DNA from: Algoriphagus sp. NG3
GTDB lineage: Bacteria > Bacteroidota > Bacteroidia > Cytophagales > Cyclobacteriaceae
Length of the DNA stretch: 64,000 nucleotides
NCBI RefSeq assembly: GCF_034119865.1
Contig: NZ_CP139421.1
Coordinates: 3,472,001-3,536,000, forward strand
Direction of reading: 5' to 3'
The notes below the pieces were generated by a model that saw nothing but the letters and a program-made list of their open reading frames with translations, searched no databases and had not been told where the DNA came from. Below are positions 1-8,643 of this stretch, piece by piece (position 1 is the stretch's first letter; each line of letters opens with the position of its first letter). The translations under genes were made by a program, and so were the position numbers.

Positions 1-310
1 GGTTAGAGGCCGATCCCAAAAAACCTATCCTCAACTCTCCTATTTTACCTGCAGCAATCAGCTTTAGTTGATTCCCCGTTAGCTCTAGATGATTGAGGAT
101 AAAATCCACCTCGCCTTTGAGGTAAGCACCCGCCACAGTCAATTCTACATGTTTCTGATCCCGCTCAAATAGTTTAACTTCTAGAATATCCTCTAACTGT
201 TTGATTTGCCTGCTCAATCCGGGCTGGGAAATAAACAATCGCTCAGCAGCCTTCCGGAAATTCAACTCCTCTGCAACAGCCTTAAAATAATTCAAGTGCC
301 TTAATTCCAT
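1..310 (-). CDS. LysR-family transcriptional regulator, N-terminal part (runs off the window)
   Basis: Reading leftward from the ATG at 308-310, the first 103 codons form a typical LysR N-terminus. It begins MELRHLNYFKAVAEELNF, followed by the helix-turn-helix segment RKAAERLFISQPGLSRQIKQ and the linker after LFERD. The ligand-binding domain has only just begun when the window ends. The gene is transcribed divergently from hutH with 95 bases between them, the usual layout for a LysR regulator controlling its neighbour, so it probably regulates the hut genes. That role is inferred from position only. The family call is secure; the effector is unknown (urocanate would be the natural candidate). 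Confidence 0.9.
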   Translation of the reverse strand, partial: MELRHLNYFKAVAEELNFRKAAERLFISQPGLSRQIKQLEDILEVKLFERDQKHVELTVAGAYLKGEVDFILNHLELTGNQLKLIAAGKIGELRIGFLGSASN

Positions 311-320
311 GATAACCCAA

Positions 321-380
321 AGGTATCACATCATGATATAATTGATATCAAAAATTATCATTAATACATGATATCTTTGT
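321..380 (+). promoter_or_regulatory. hutH promoter and candidate LysR operator
   Basis: TATCTTTG at 372-379 matches the Bacteroidota -7 box TAnnTTTG and lies 26 bases before the hutH start. Upstream are a dyad TATCA-N5-TGATA (324-338), an 8-base palindrome TGATATCA (343-350) and another TGATATC (369-375) overlapping the -7 box. These AT-rich dyads between two divergent genes are what a LysR regulator would bind. I see no well-spaced -33 TTG. The promoter call rests on the motif; the operator role is inference. Confidence 0.55.
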
Positions 381-405
381 CAAGACCCTGAATCTAAACC
401 CAATT

Positions 406-1974
406 ATGATGAATACTTTTCAATACGGCCAAGATCATCTTACAGTAAGCATGGCCTTGCAACTCGCTAGAAAAGAGACAAAAGGCGTCTTTTCTCCGGA
501 AACCCGTGACAAAGTGCGGGCTTCTGCCCTTGCTGTTGCCAACATCGCCAAAGGAGAAAAGGCTGTCTATGGCATCAATACAGGTTTTGGCCCGCTTTGT
601 ACCAGTAAAATCTCAGCAGCTGATACGCAGACTTTACAAGAAAATCTACTTAAAAGCCATGCTGTTGGTTTGGGGGAACCCGTTCCTTTGGAGATTTCCA
701 AGTTGATGCTCGTATTGAAACTTCAGGCCTTGGCACAGGGATTTTCAGGCATACGATTAGAAACCCTTGAAAGGATGATCTGGATGCTGGAAAATGAGGT
801 GATCCCCGTTGTACCAATTCAAGGTTCCGTAGGGGCTTCAGGAGATCTGGCTCCTCTTTCCCACTTGTTTTTACCACTGTTAGGATTAGGAAAAGTTCAT
901 TTTGGAGGTGAGATACAGCACACATCTGAAGTTTTTAAGAAGCTTGGGATGAAGGCACTTTCCCTTGGTCCAAAAGAAGGTTTGGCTTTGATCAACGGAA
1001 CCCAATTTATGGCGGCATACGGTGTGAAAATCGTGGATCGCTTACATAATTTGCTCGTGCATGCAGATATCACAGGAGCGATGATGATTGAAGGATTGAT
1101 GGGTTCAATCAAGCCCTTTTCAGCGGAACTACATCAATTAAGACCATTCCCGGGAAATAAACATGTAGCCCAGACTATATTGAATTTGCTTCATGAGTCC
1201 GAAATCGTCAATTCCCACCTGGATTGCGCGCGGGTTCAGGATCCATATTCCTTACGCTGCATGCCACAGGTACACGGAGCTTCGAGAAATGCATGGCTTC
1301 ACCTGAAAGATGCCATTGAAACTGAGATCAATTCCGTGACGGATAATCCAGTCGTTTTCAGTGAAGACCATACCATTTCCGGAGGCAGTTTTCATGGGCA
1401 ACCGATCGCATTGCCATTGGATTACGCCTGTCTTGCTGCTTCTGAATTGGGGAATATTTCTGACAGAAGGATCTATCTTTCACTGGAAGGAGATACGCCG
1501 GGAGTACCGAAATTATTATTGAAAGAAACAGGCCTGAATTCAGGCTTGATGATACCTCAATACACCACGGCGGCTTTGGCTTCAGAAAACAAAGGACTTT
1601 GCTTTCCGGCATCCGCAGACAGCATCCCTACTTCTCTAGGCCAGGAAGATCATGTAAGCATGGGTTCGATTGGGGCAAGAAAAGCTTTAAGGGTGATTGA
1701 AAATGTGGAGAAGATCTTGGGAATAGAGTTGTTTTATGCTGCCCAGGCTATGGATTTCCATGCACCGTTGAAATCAGGAAAAGTAATGACAGCGATCCAT
1801 GAGCATGTACGAACCAAAATCACTCCTGTAATAAATGACCGGGTGATGACCGAAGATATGGAAGCTGCAATCGCTATGATCCAAAGCGGCGAATTGGTTC
1901 TCCTAGCGAACCAAACGGCGAAAGCGGAAGGCTTGCCTTATGAAACTGAGTGGAGTGAAATGTTTGATTATTAA
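406..1974 (+). CDS. hutH: Histidine ammonia-lyase
   Basis: First step of histidine degradation: it removes ammonia from L-histidine to give urocanate in the cytoplasm. The 522-residue length is normal for the family. The Ala144-Ser145-Gly146 triad that cyclises into the MIO cofactor is present in the context SVGASGDLAPLSH. The substrate-binding loop YGINTGFG begins at Tyr55, and SVTDNPV and the Gln/Glu-rich helices of the aromatic ammonia-lyase fold are also visible. There are two adjacent ATG codons (406 and 409), and either could start translation. It leads a same-strand run with hutI and hutU and is divergent from the LysR gene. Nothing is missing; the call is very safe because HutI, HutU and HutG neighbours complete the pathway. 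Confidence 0.97.
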   Translation: MMNTFQYGQDHLTVSMALQLARKETKGVFSPETRDKVRASALAVANIAKGEKAVYGINTGFGPLCTSKISAADTQTLQENLLKSHAVGLGEPVPLEISKLMLVLKLQALAQGFSGIRLETLERMIWMLENEVIPVVPIQGSVGASGDLAPLSHLFLPLLGLGKVHFGGEIQHTSEVFKKLGMKALSLGPKEGLALINGTQFMAAYGVKIVDRLHNLLVHADITGAMMIEGLMGSIKPFSAELHQLRPFPGNKHVAQTILNLLHESEIVNSHLDCARVQDPYSLRCMPQVHGASRNAWLHLKDAIETEINSVTDNPVVFSEDHTISGGSFHGQPIALPLDYACLAASELGNISDRRIYLSLEGDTPGVPKLLLKETGLNSGLMIPQYTTAALASENKGLCFPASADSIPTSLGQEDHVSMGSIGARKALRVIENVEKILGIELFYAAQAMDFHAPLKSGKVMTAIHEHVRTKITPVINDRVMTEDMEAAIAMIQSGELVLLANQTAKAEGLPYETEWSEMFDY

Positions 1975-2148
1975 AATATTAGCCCGCAGATTCCCGCAGA
2001 AAAAGTCGCAAACAGGCGCAGATCCGCTAAATTCTGCTGAAAAGAATCAGCGAAAATCTGCGGGAAAACCGGTGGTCAGCTTCAGGAAAATCAGTAATCA
2101 TCTGTAGTAAAAACATCATTAATCCCCACAATAGCACAAACTAGACCT
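1975..2148. repeat. Intergenic repeat built of 'ctgcgggaa' units
   Basis: The hutH-hutI spacer contains several near-copies of a CCCGCAGATT / ATCTGCGGGA unit (around 1982-2000 and 2054-2068), giving imperfect dyads. A related tract occurs in the opposite orientation at about 5600-5650 after hutU. Such low-complexity dispersed repeats are common in Bacteroidota genomes. There is no evidence of a gene here. It may fold in the hut mRNA, but no T-run terminator is visible. Confidence 0.5.
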
Positions 2149-3378
2149 ATGAAACTAATCGGCCCAATTACCCAATTGCTCACACTTGATAGCCTTCCTA
2201 AAAAGGGAGCGTTGAGAGACGAGCACCTCGAAATACTGACAAATGCCGGAATTGCAATCGAGGACGGAAAGATTTTGGAGATTGGCGATTACGCTGATCT
2301 ACTGGAAAAAGCTGAAAAGTTAAATGCAAAAGTAATTCAGCTGGAAGGAGATTTTGTGGCACTGCCGGGATGGATCGATTGTCATACGCATATTTGTTTC
2401 GGAGGAAGTAGGGCAAAAGATTTCACAATGCGGAATGCAGGAAAATCCTATCTGGAAATCGCTGAGGCAGGAGGAGGAATCTGGGACACCGTCACCCAAA
2501 CCAGAAAACTAAATCAGGATGAGCTTGCCGAAAGAACAATAAGCCATGCTGCTCGTCATCTGAACGAAGGTGTGACGACGATCGAGGTCAAAAGTGGCTA
2601 TGGATTGACAGTTGAGGAAGAACTCAAAATGCTACGTGCGATACAGCAGGCCAATTCCAACACGCATGCAGATTTGATCCCAACCTGTCTGGCAGCCCAT
2701 ATGAAATCCCGGGACTTCGATGGTACCAATCAAGAATATCTAGATAGCATAGCTACTGAACTATTTCCTATCCTGAAATCCGAAAATCTTTCAAACAGAA
2801 TAGATTCCTTTATCGAGAAAAGTGCTTTTTCACCTGTAGAAATCGAAAGCTATTACCAAAAAGCAAAAGAGTTAGGTTTTGATCTTACGGCCCATGCAGA
2901 TCAATTCACGACAGGTGGATCTGAAGTTGCAGTGAGGATGAATGCGAAATCTGCTGATCATCTGGAAGCTTCTACTGAAATAGAAATAGCTCTTTTGGCA
3001 AAGTCAGATACAGTAGCTGTTGCGCTTCCCGGAGCATCATTGGGTCTAGGCTGTGCTTTTACTCCTGGCCGTAAAATTCTGGATCAGGGTGGATCGTTGG
3101 CAATCGCCAGTGACTGGAACCCCGGTTCTGCTCCTATGGGAGATTTACTGACCCAGGCTTCCATTTTGGCAACATTCGAAAAACTGAGTACCGCTGAAGT
3201 GTTTTCTGCTTTGACTTTCCGGGCGGCGGCAGCTTTAGACTTGGATGATCGGGGAAAATTAAAAGAGGGGCTTCTGGCTGATTTCAATCTTTTCCCAACC
3301 TCAGATTACAGAGAAATTCTGTATCAGCAAGGAAAATTGAAACCAGAACAGGTATGGAAAAATGGCATAAAGACATAA
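2149..3378 (+). CDS. hutI: Imidazolonepropionase
   Basis: Third enzyme of histidine degradation: it hydrolyses 4-imidazolone-5-propanoate to N-formimino-L-glutamate. This is an amidohydrolase-superfamily protein of 409 residues, the usual length. The metal-binding His79-x-His81 pair sits in DCHTHICFGGSR. Further expected elements are a central HAAR helix, TCLAAH, LTAHADQF with the later metal His, and IASDWNPGSAPMG near the C-terminus with the catalytic Asp region. It lies between hutH and hutU, in pathway context though not in pathway order. The start is the ATG at 2149, which gives the conserved MKLIGPITQL opening. No anomalies. Confidence 0.97.
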   Translation: MKLIGPITQLLTLDSLPKKGALRDEHLEILTNAGIAIEDGKILEIGDYADLLEKAEKLNAKVIQLEGDFVALPGWIDCHTHICFGGSRAKDFTMRNAGKSYLEIAEAGGGIWDTVTQTRKLNQDELAERTISHAARHLNEGVTTIEVKSGYGLTVEEELKMLRAIQQANSNTHADLIPTCLAAHMKSRDFDGTNQEYLDSIATELFPILKSENLSNRIDSFIEKSAFSPVEIESYYQKAKELGFDLTAHADQFTTGGSEVAVRMNAKSADHLEASTEIEIALLAKSDTVAVALPGASLGLGCAFTPGRKILDQGGSLAIASDWNPGSAPMGDLLTQASILATFEKLSTAEVFSALTFRAAAALDLDDRGKLKEGLLADFNLFPTSDYREILYQQGKLKPEQVWKNGIKT

Positions 3379-3486
3379 GAGTTTAGAGCCAAGATTTTAG
3401 ACTTTAGACCAAAAACTTCAGAATAAAGAATTACGATTGAGGTTCAATTAAAGCTCGTAGTTCGTAAATCCCAAATCGTAAATAGA

Positions 3487-5490
3487 ATGACTCTTAAATC
3501 CGAAATACAACAAGGAATCCCTACACAACTCCCCTCAAAAAAGCATAGAAGTGAAACTGTAAGCCATGCTCCCAAAAGAAAAGACATTCTTTCCCCGGAA
3601 GAAAAAAAACTGGCCTTGAGAAATGCACTACGCTATTTTCCCATAGAATGGCATGAGGAATTGGCTCCTGAATTTTTAGCCGAGCTCAAGGATTTTGGTA
3701 GAGTCTATATGTACCGATTTATGCCTGATTACGAGATGCGGGCAAGAGCAATAGAAGAATATCCTGCCAAATCCTCACAGACAGCAGCCATCATGCTGAT
3801 GATCCAAAACAACCTGGATCCTGCCGTAGCCCAGCACCCCGAAGAATTGATTACTTATGGTGGCAATGGGGCCGTCTTCCAAAACTGGGCACAGTACCTT
3901 TTGGTGATGAAATACCTGTCTGAAATGACAAATGAGCAGACGCTTCACCTTTATTCCGGTCATCCAATGGGGCTTTTCCCTTCTTCTAAAGAAGCTCCCA
4001 GGGTAGTCGTGACCAATGGAATGATGATCCCAAATTACTCTAAACCGGATGATTGGGAGAAATACAACGCTCTTGGAGTGACACAATACGGCCAGATGAC
4101 TGCTGGCTCTTTTATGTACATAGGTCCTCAGGGAATTGTGCATGGAACTACTATAACAGTGATGAATGCCTTTCGGAAAAAGCTGGGAACCGGAGAAAGA
4201 CCCGCGGGAAAAATCTTTCTCACCGCAGGTCTTGGAGGCATGAGCGGAGCACAGCCCAAAGCAGGAAATATCGCAGGCTGCATCACTATCTGTGCAGAAG
4301 TAAATCCTGCCGCAGCCAGAAAAAGACATGAGCAGGGCTGGGTGGACGAACTGATCGAGAATCTGGATGAACTGGTTCTCCGTACCCAGCTGGCCAAACG
4401 GAATGAAGAAGTCGTTTCTATGGCTTTCATCGGCAATGTCGTGGATGTATGGGAGCGATTTGATAGCGAGGAAATCTTTGTAGAACTTGGCTCCGATCAG
4501 ACCTCACTTCACAATCCTTGGGCTGGAGGATATTACCCTGTTGGACTTTCTTTCGAAGAGTCAAATCTCTTGATGGCTGAAAATCCTGAAGTTTTTAAAG
4601 AAAAAGTTCAGGAAACGCTTAGAAGACATGCTGCTTCGATCAACAAACATGCCGCCAAAGGCACATACTTTTTTGATTATGGAAATGCCTTTTTGCTGGA
4701 AGCTTCTAGAGCAGGCGCCGAGGTGATGGCAGAAAATGGCATTGACTTCCGATATCCATCCTACGTGCAGGACATTTTGGGACCTATCTGTTTTGATTAT
4801 GGATTTGGTCCATTCAGATGGGTGTGCACCTCCGGTAAAGCCGAGGATCTGAGGCTAACCGACCAAATTGCTGCGGAAGTTCTGAAAGGGATCATGGAGA
4901 ATTCCCCTGCTTCTATACAGCAGCAAATGCAGGACAATATTACTTGGATAGAGGAAGCGGATAAAAACAAGCTTGTCGTGGGTTCGCAAGCAAGGATACT
5001 TTACGCCGATGCCGAAGGACGGGCGAAGATCGCCAAAGCTTTTAACGATGCCATTCTTGCAGGGCAAATATCAGCTCCTGTAGTACTTGGCAGAGATCAT
5101 CATGATGTGAGCGGTACAGATTCTCCCTTCAGGGAAACCAGCAATATCTACGACGGTAGTAAGTTCACCGCAGATATGGCTATCCATAATGTGATCGGCG
5201 ACAGTTTCAGAGGCGCAACCTGGATTTCTATCCACAACGGCGGAGGTGTAGGATGGGGTGAAGTGATGAATGGAGGTTTTGGGATGGTATTGGATGGATC
5301 AGAGGATGCTGAACAAAAACTAAAAGCTATGCTTTTTTATGATGTAAATAACGGCATAGCGAGAAGAGCCTGGGCTAGAAACTCGGGGTCTTTGGAAGCA
5401 ATTCAACGAGAAATGGATAGAAGCCCGGGATTGAAAGTCACTTTGCCAAATCTGGTGAATGAGGATATTCTGAAATCTGTTTTAGGATAA
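3487..5490 (+). CDS. hutU: Urocanate hydratase (long form)
   Basis: Second enzyme of the pathway: NAD+-dependent hydration of urocanate to imidazolonepropionate. Signature segments are YGGNGAVFQNWAQY (from about residue 124), GLGGMSGAQ (about 248) and GGGVGWGEVMNGG (about 585). At 667 residues it is about 110 longer than the well-known proteobacterial and Bacillus enzymes and closer to the animal-type length. The extra length is in an N-terminal extension of roughly 60 residues and internal insertions. The spacer before it is short and AT-rich, consistent with cotranscription with hutI. Assignment is very safe; the functional meaning of the longer form is not known from sequence. Confidence 0.95.
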   Translation: MTLKSEIQQGIPTQLPSKKHRSETVSHAPKRKDILSPEEKKLALRNALRYFPIEWHEELAPEFLAELKDFGRVYMYRFMPDYEMRARAIEEYPAKSSQTAAIMLMIQNNLDPAVAQHPEELITYGGNGAVFQNWAQYLLVMKYLSEMTNEQTLHLYSGHPMGLFPSSKEAPRVVVTNGMMIPNYSKPDDWEKYNALGVTQYGQMTAGSFMYIGPQGIVHGTTITVMNAFRKKLGTGERPAGKIFLTAGLGGMSGAQPKAGNIAGCITICAEVNPAAARKRHEQGWVDELIENLDELVLRTQLAKRNEEVVSMAFIGNVVDVWERFDSEEIFVELGSDQTSLHNPWAGGYYPVGLSFEESNLLMAENPEVFKEKVQETLRRHAASINKHAAKGTYFFDYGNAFLLEASRAGAEVMAENGIDFRYPSYVQDILGPICFDYGFGPFRWVCTSGKAEDLRLTDQIAAEVLKGIMENSPASIQQQMQDNITWIEEADKNKLVVGSQARILYADAEGRAKIAKAFNDAILAGQISAPVVLGRDHHDVSGTDSPFRETSNIYDGSKFTADMAIHNVIGDSFRGATWISIHNGGGVGWGEVMNGGFGMVLDGSEDAEQKLKAMLFYDVNNGIARRAWARNSGSLEAIQREMDRSPGLKVTLPNLVNEDILKSVLG

Positions 5491-5594
5491 AAAGAGAATC
5501 TCTTCCCTCTGCGTGGAAGTATAGCAAACCCTACTTTAGAAAAGCAGGATAACCAGCAGTTGTATTGCACAAATTGAGATAAAAGTAACCAACT

Positions 5595-5655
5595 TAATTT
5601 CTACACATCTGCAAAAATCCGCGCCTATTTCTGCGCTAATCTGCGGGAATAAAAA
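5595..5655. repeat. Inverted-orientation copy of the 'ctgcgggaa' repeat
   Basis: The tract between the hutU stop and the Uma2 stop carries ATCCGCGCC, TTTCTGCGCTAA and TCTGCGGGAAT units. Reverse-complemented, these match the units in the hutH-hutI spacer. The two tracts therefore bracket hutI-hutU in opposite orientation. They may simply be independent copies of a dispersed family. Confidence 0.4.
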
Positions 5656-5667
5656 AGCTCTTTAAAG

Positions 5668-6288
5668 TCAAAAAACCTCTTCCAAATCCAGCTCAAAGTC
5701 AGGAAGAACGCTTGATGTTATTTTGTCCCCAGCAGTTAAAAGCCGGGAAGGCCGGAATTCCCCATCTACTAAGGTATAGATCAAAAGGGTACATTCAGAA
5801 GGGTGAACTACCCAATATTCCCTCACTCCAAATTCCTGATACAGCTCATACTTATCCTTAAGTTCCACCCGGCTGTTTCCAGGAGAGAGAATTTCCACAA
5901 TTAAATCAGGTGCTCCCAAACAGCCCTTATCATCCAGCTTGGAAGGATCACAAATCACAGATATGTCCGGTTGGACTACGGACTTCACCTTTTCATCTTT
6001 AGGATTTTTAGAAAACCTGACATCAAAAGGTGCTGAATAAACCATGCACCGATGGTTTTTCAGGAAATTGCCTATTGCTAAATAAATACTTCCTGATATC
6101 TCCTGATGCCTTCGACTGGGAGCAGCGGCTTTGGCGAATATTTTTCCTTTGATCAATTCTACTATTTCCTCATAATCCCATTTGAGATAATCAGCATAGG
6201 AATATCCTGCAAAGGAACCACTAGGCTCCTCGAAAGCATCCATATTAATAGTTTCTTTTTGTGGAATTCTATACGCTTTCATTTCCAA
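5668..6288 (-). CDS. Uma2 / DUF820 family putative nuclease
   Basis: A 206-residue protein with the PD-(D/E)XK-like Uma2 core: QPDISVICDPSKL, APDLIVEILSPGN and YELYQEFGVREYWVVHP, supplying the Asp, Glu and Lys positions expected of the fold. The family is widespread and often multicopy in cyanobacteria and Bacteroidota; its biological role is not established, and nuclease activity is only inferred from the fold. It sits on the opposite strand between hutU and hutG, splitting the histidine locus, and has no obvious link to histidine catabolism. That suggests a later insertion. The shadow on the opposite strand was not retained. Confidence 0.85.
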   Translation of the reverse strand: MEMKAYRIPQKETINMDAFEEPSGSFAGYSYADYLKWDYEEIVELIKGKIFAKAAAPSRRHQEISGSIYLAIGNFLKNHRCMVYSAPFDVRFSKNPKDEKVKSVVQPDISVICDPSKLDDKGCLGAPDLIVEILSPGNSRVELKDKYELYQEFGVREYWVVHPSECTLLIYTLVDGEFRPSRLLTAGDKITSSVLPDFELDLEEVF

Positions 6289-6408
6289 ACCAACAGGATT
6301 TTGAATTACATCCTTTGAATATTACCTAAAAACAGAATACATTGTTTCTGGTATTTAAATTATCGAAGTACAATTTTTAAGTTACCACTAAATAACATAA
6401 AATTCAAT

Positions 6409-7374
6409 ATGCTCCATCAAAACCCAAACCCTTCACTTTGGTCAGGAAGAACATCTCAGGAAGTAGAATACTGGCACCAGGCCGCAATAGCGGTTAAAGA
6501 TCTTAAGCTGGATGAAGGCCAGGACTCCCCCAAAGTCGGCATCTTAGGCTATGCCGGGGAAGAAGGTGTAAAAAGAAACCAAGGAAGGCTGGGCACCGCA
6601 GAAGGCCCAAATGCCATCCGGAAAAGCTTAGGAACTCTTGCTTTTCATTTGCCTGAGAAGGCCGGGATATTTGATTATGGAGATATATATACAGAAAACT
6701 CCGATCTGGAAGCTAGTCATGACTTGATTTCCTCCACAGTGCTGCATTTATTACAAACCAAACATTTCCCTATTCTTCTGGGCGGTGGACATGATCTGGC
6801 ATTGGCTCACGGAAGAGGTGTCTATCAGTATTTAGATGCAAAGAACCAAAAACTGGGTATCATCAATATGGACGCACATTTTGATCTTCGACCCACCTTG
6901 GGCGGCAAAGGACACTCCGGATCCCCATTTCTTCAACTTGCCCAGGAAAACCCTGATACTTTCCAGTATTTATGTCTTGGGGTACAACGGTCTGTAAATC
7001 CTAAATCCCTTTTTGAAACCGCCGAAAAAGTCGGTGCTAAATGGATGGTCATGGAGGATTTCAGGTTGAACAACTGGGAGGTGATCCAAGAAAAAATTCT
7101 CTGGTTTTTGGATTCAGTGGATAAAATATACCTCAGTGTAGACATGGATGGTTTTTCATCAGCCTTTGCTCCTGGCGTCTCTGCCCCTTCTCCTATGGGT
7201 TTCAGACCCGAGTTCGCATTTAAAGTATTTGAATTGCTCGCATCCAGCAAAAAGCTGATTTCTATGGATGTAGTGGAGCTCAATCCCGCTTTCGACCACG
7301 ATCATGCTACAGCTAGGTTGGCAGCTCGTTGTGCCGAATATGTGGCAAGGAAAGTTTTAGGGAAGACGGAGTAA
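6409..7374 (+). CDS. hutG: Formimidoylglutamase (arginase family)
   Basis: Last step of the pathway: hydrolysis of N-formimino-L-glutamate to glutamate and formamide. The arginase/agmatinase fold is shown by the manganese ligands: His128 in LGGGHDLALAHG, Asp155/His157/Asp159 in NMDAHFDLRP, and Asp245/Asp247 in YLSVDMDGFSSAFAPG. The length (321) is typical for HutG. DMDGF in place of the arginase DxDxxDP form fits HutG rather than arginase. With HutH, HutU and HutI it completes the route to glutamate plus formamide, so the organism uses the direct formimidoylglutamase branch. It follows the intruding Uma2 gene and probably has its own promoter in the AT-rich 6289-6408 spacer. Confidence 0.93.
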   Translation: MLHQNPNPSLWSGRTSQEVEYWHQAAIAVKDLKLDEGQDSPKVGILGYAGEEGVKRNQGRLGTAEGPNAIRKSLGTLAFHLPEKAGIFDYGDIYTENSDLEASHDLISSTVLHLLQTKHFPILLGGGHDLALAHGRGVYQYLDAKNQKLGIINMDAHFDLRPTLGGKGHSGSPFLQLAQENPDTFQYLCLGVQRSVNPKSLFETAEKVGAKWMVMEDFRLNNWEVIQEKILWFLDSVDKIYLSVDMDGFSSAFAPGVSAPSPMGFRPEFAFKVFELLASSKKLISMDVVELNPAFDHDHATARLAARCAEYVARKVLGKTE

Positions 7375-7404
7375 TCAAATTCTAAACTACTGAAGAACTG
7401 CATC

Positions 7405-8595
7405 ATGAATTTAAAAAATTGGATCTCCTTTCTTTTATTATCGTCCACGTTTATTTTCAGCTGCTCTTCAAGTGAGGAGGGTACTGCATTTCCGACCGTC
7501 AAAGTATCTGAAGGTATTATTGTTGATTTTGATGAAGCGATAGCACCTATCGAATTTATACCTCTGAAAAACCAAATGGATTCTCCCGAAAACCTTAACT
7601 GTAGCGTTTGGGATCTAAAAGTCACCGAGGAATATTTTGTTTATTCTACCATCTGCAATCCAGTAGCTAAAATCCATCTTTTTGACCTATATGGAAATTA
7701 CATAAAAACGTTTGACAAAACCGGGGATGGCCCAGAAGAATATGAGAATTTTCAAGGCGTTGACCTGAGTCAGGATACGCTCAATATTACCGTTGGAGCA
7801 GGAGTTATTAAGCAATACAGTTTCCCGGAATTCGAATTTATAGGGACTGTGTCCTTAAATAAAAATGATGTCTTCATTCCCTATTTCACAAAACTGTCCC
7901 AAAACCAGTGGCTGACCTCATCCATGTTTCTTGGCAACCTGGATGAAAACGGCAGGTATAGTGTCTTTAAGATTCAGGACAGTTCCACTGGAGAAGTTAC
8001 TGAACTTCCTCTTTCGGCCACACCTGTAACTGCTGAAATGGGTGAGGGAGAGTTTTCAAGATTAGGAGAAAACTCATTCCTACTCAACTATGCTTTCTCA
8101 GACACGCTTTACCACTTTGAAAATGAAAAGACAAAGCCTTTTGTTAGTTTAGATTTTGGAGAGAGAAAACCAAGTCCTGAAGATCTGAAAATGGACGCAG
8201 ATAGATTTGAGGCTACTGTCACTAATCAGACCTACGTGATCAACATAGGAAAAATATGGCATACTGAAAACACCTCCAAGCTTAAAACTTTTGCCCTGGT
8301 CAAAAACTCAGACATGGACCTGTCCGATATGCGTACATTTCCTGTACATGAAGTTTTCATAGATCATGAAGAAAAAAAAGCAATTGCTTTTGCCTCTCTT
8401 GCCGGCTGGTCCAATGGAAAAGGTTTTGCAAAGGACGGCTACTTCTATGATGTTCTAAGGACTGATGACTGGATATATGCGCTGGAAAAAGGTCAATTTG
8501 GAAAATATGGAGAACAGCTTGAAAAAACCATTAACGATTTGGGAGATTTTGAAGATCCAATCCTGATCAAATATCAGGTAAATATGAAAGAGTAA
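7405..8595 (+). CDS. 6-bladed beta-propeller lipoprotein
   Basis: A 396-residue protein with a lipoprotein signal (hydrophobic stretch followed by FIFSC, lipidated Cys at about residue 20). The mature part resembles the Bacteroidota 6-bladed beta-propeller family: an N-terminal segment VSEGIIVDFDEAIAPIEFIPLK, then VFDLYGN-like and FDKTGDGPEEYENF blade motifs. The ligand is unknown; members usually sit in the periplasm or outer membrane. It starts 30 bases after hutG on the same strand and is followed 48 bases later by an SMP-30-like gene, so the three may be cotranscribed. A role in histidine use is not supported by sequence. The call is by fold pattern, not by a catalytic motif. Confidence 0.75.
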   Translation: MNLKNWISFLLLSSTFIFSCSSSEEGTAFPTVKVSEGIIVDFDEAIAPIEFIPLKNQMDSPENLNCSVWDLKVTEEYFVYSTICNPVAKIHLFDLYGNYIKTFDKTGDGPEEYENFQGVDLSQDTLNITVGAGVIKQYSFPEFEFIGTVSLNKNDVFIPYFTKLSQNQWLTSSMFLGNLDENGRYSVFKIQDSSTGEVTELPLSATPVTAEMGEGEFSRLGENSFLLNYAFSDTLYHFENEKTKPFVSLDFGERKPSPEDLKMDADRFEATVTNQTYVINIGKIWHTENTSKLKTFALVKNSDMDLSDMRTFPVHEVFIDHEEKKAIAFASLAGWSNGKGFAKDGYFYDVLRTDDWIYALEKGQFGKYGEQLEKTINDLGDFEDPILIKYQVNMKE

Positions 8596-8643
8596 AAGAT
8601 CACCTACGCCCAATTAAAACCTAAACACAATATACCTATAGCC

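Noticed and set aside
3775..4329. Long 184-codon open frame on the minus strand inside hutU
   Set aside because: Lies antisense to the clearly coding hutU; Cys/His/Ser-rich composition typical of reading a gene backwards.
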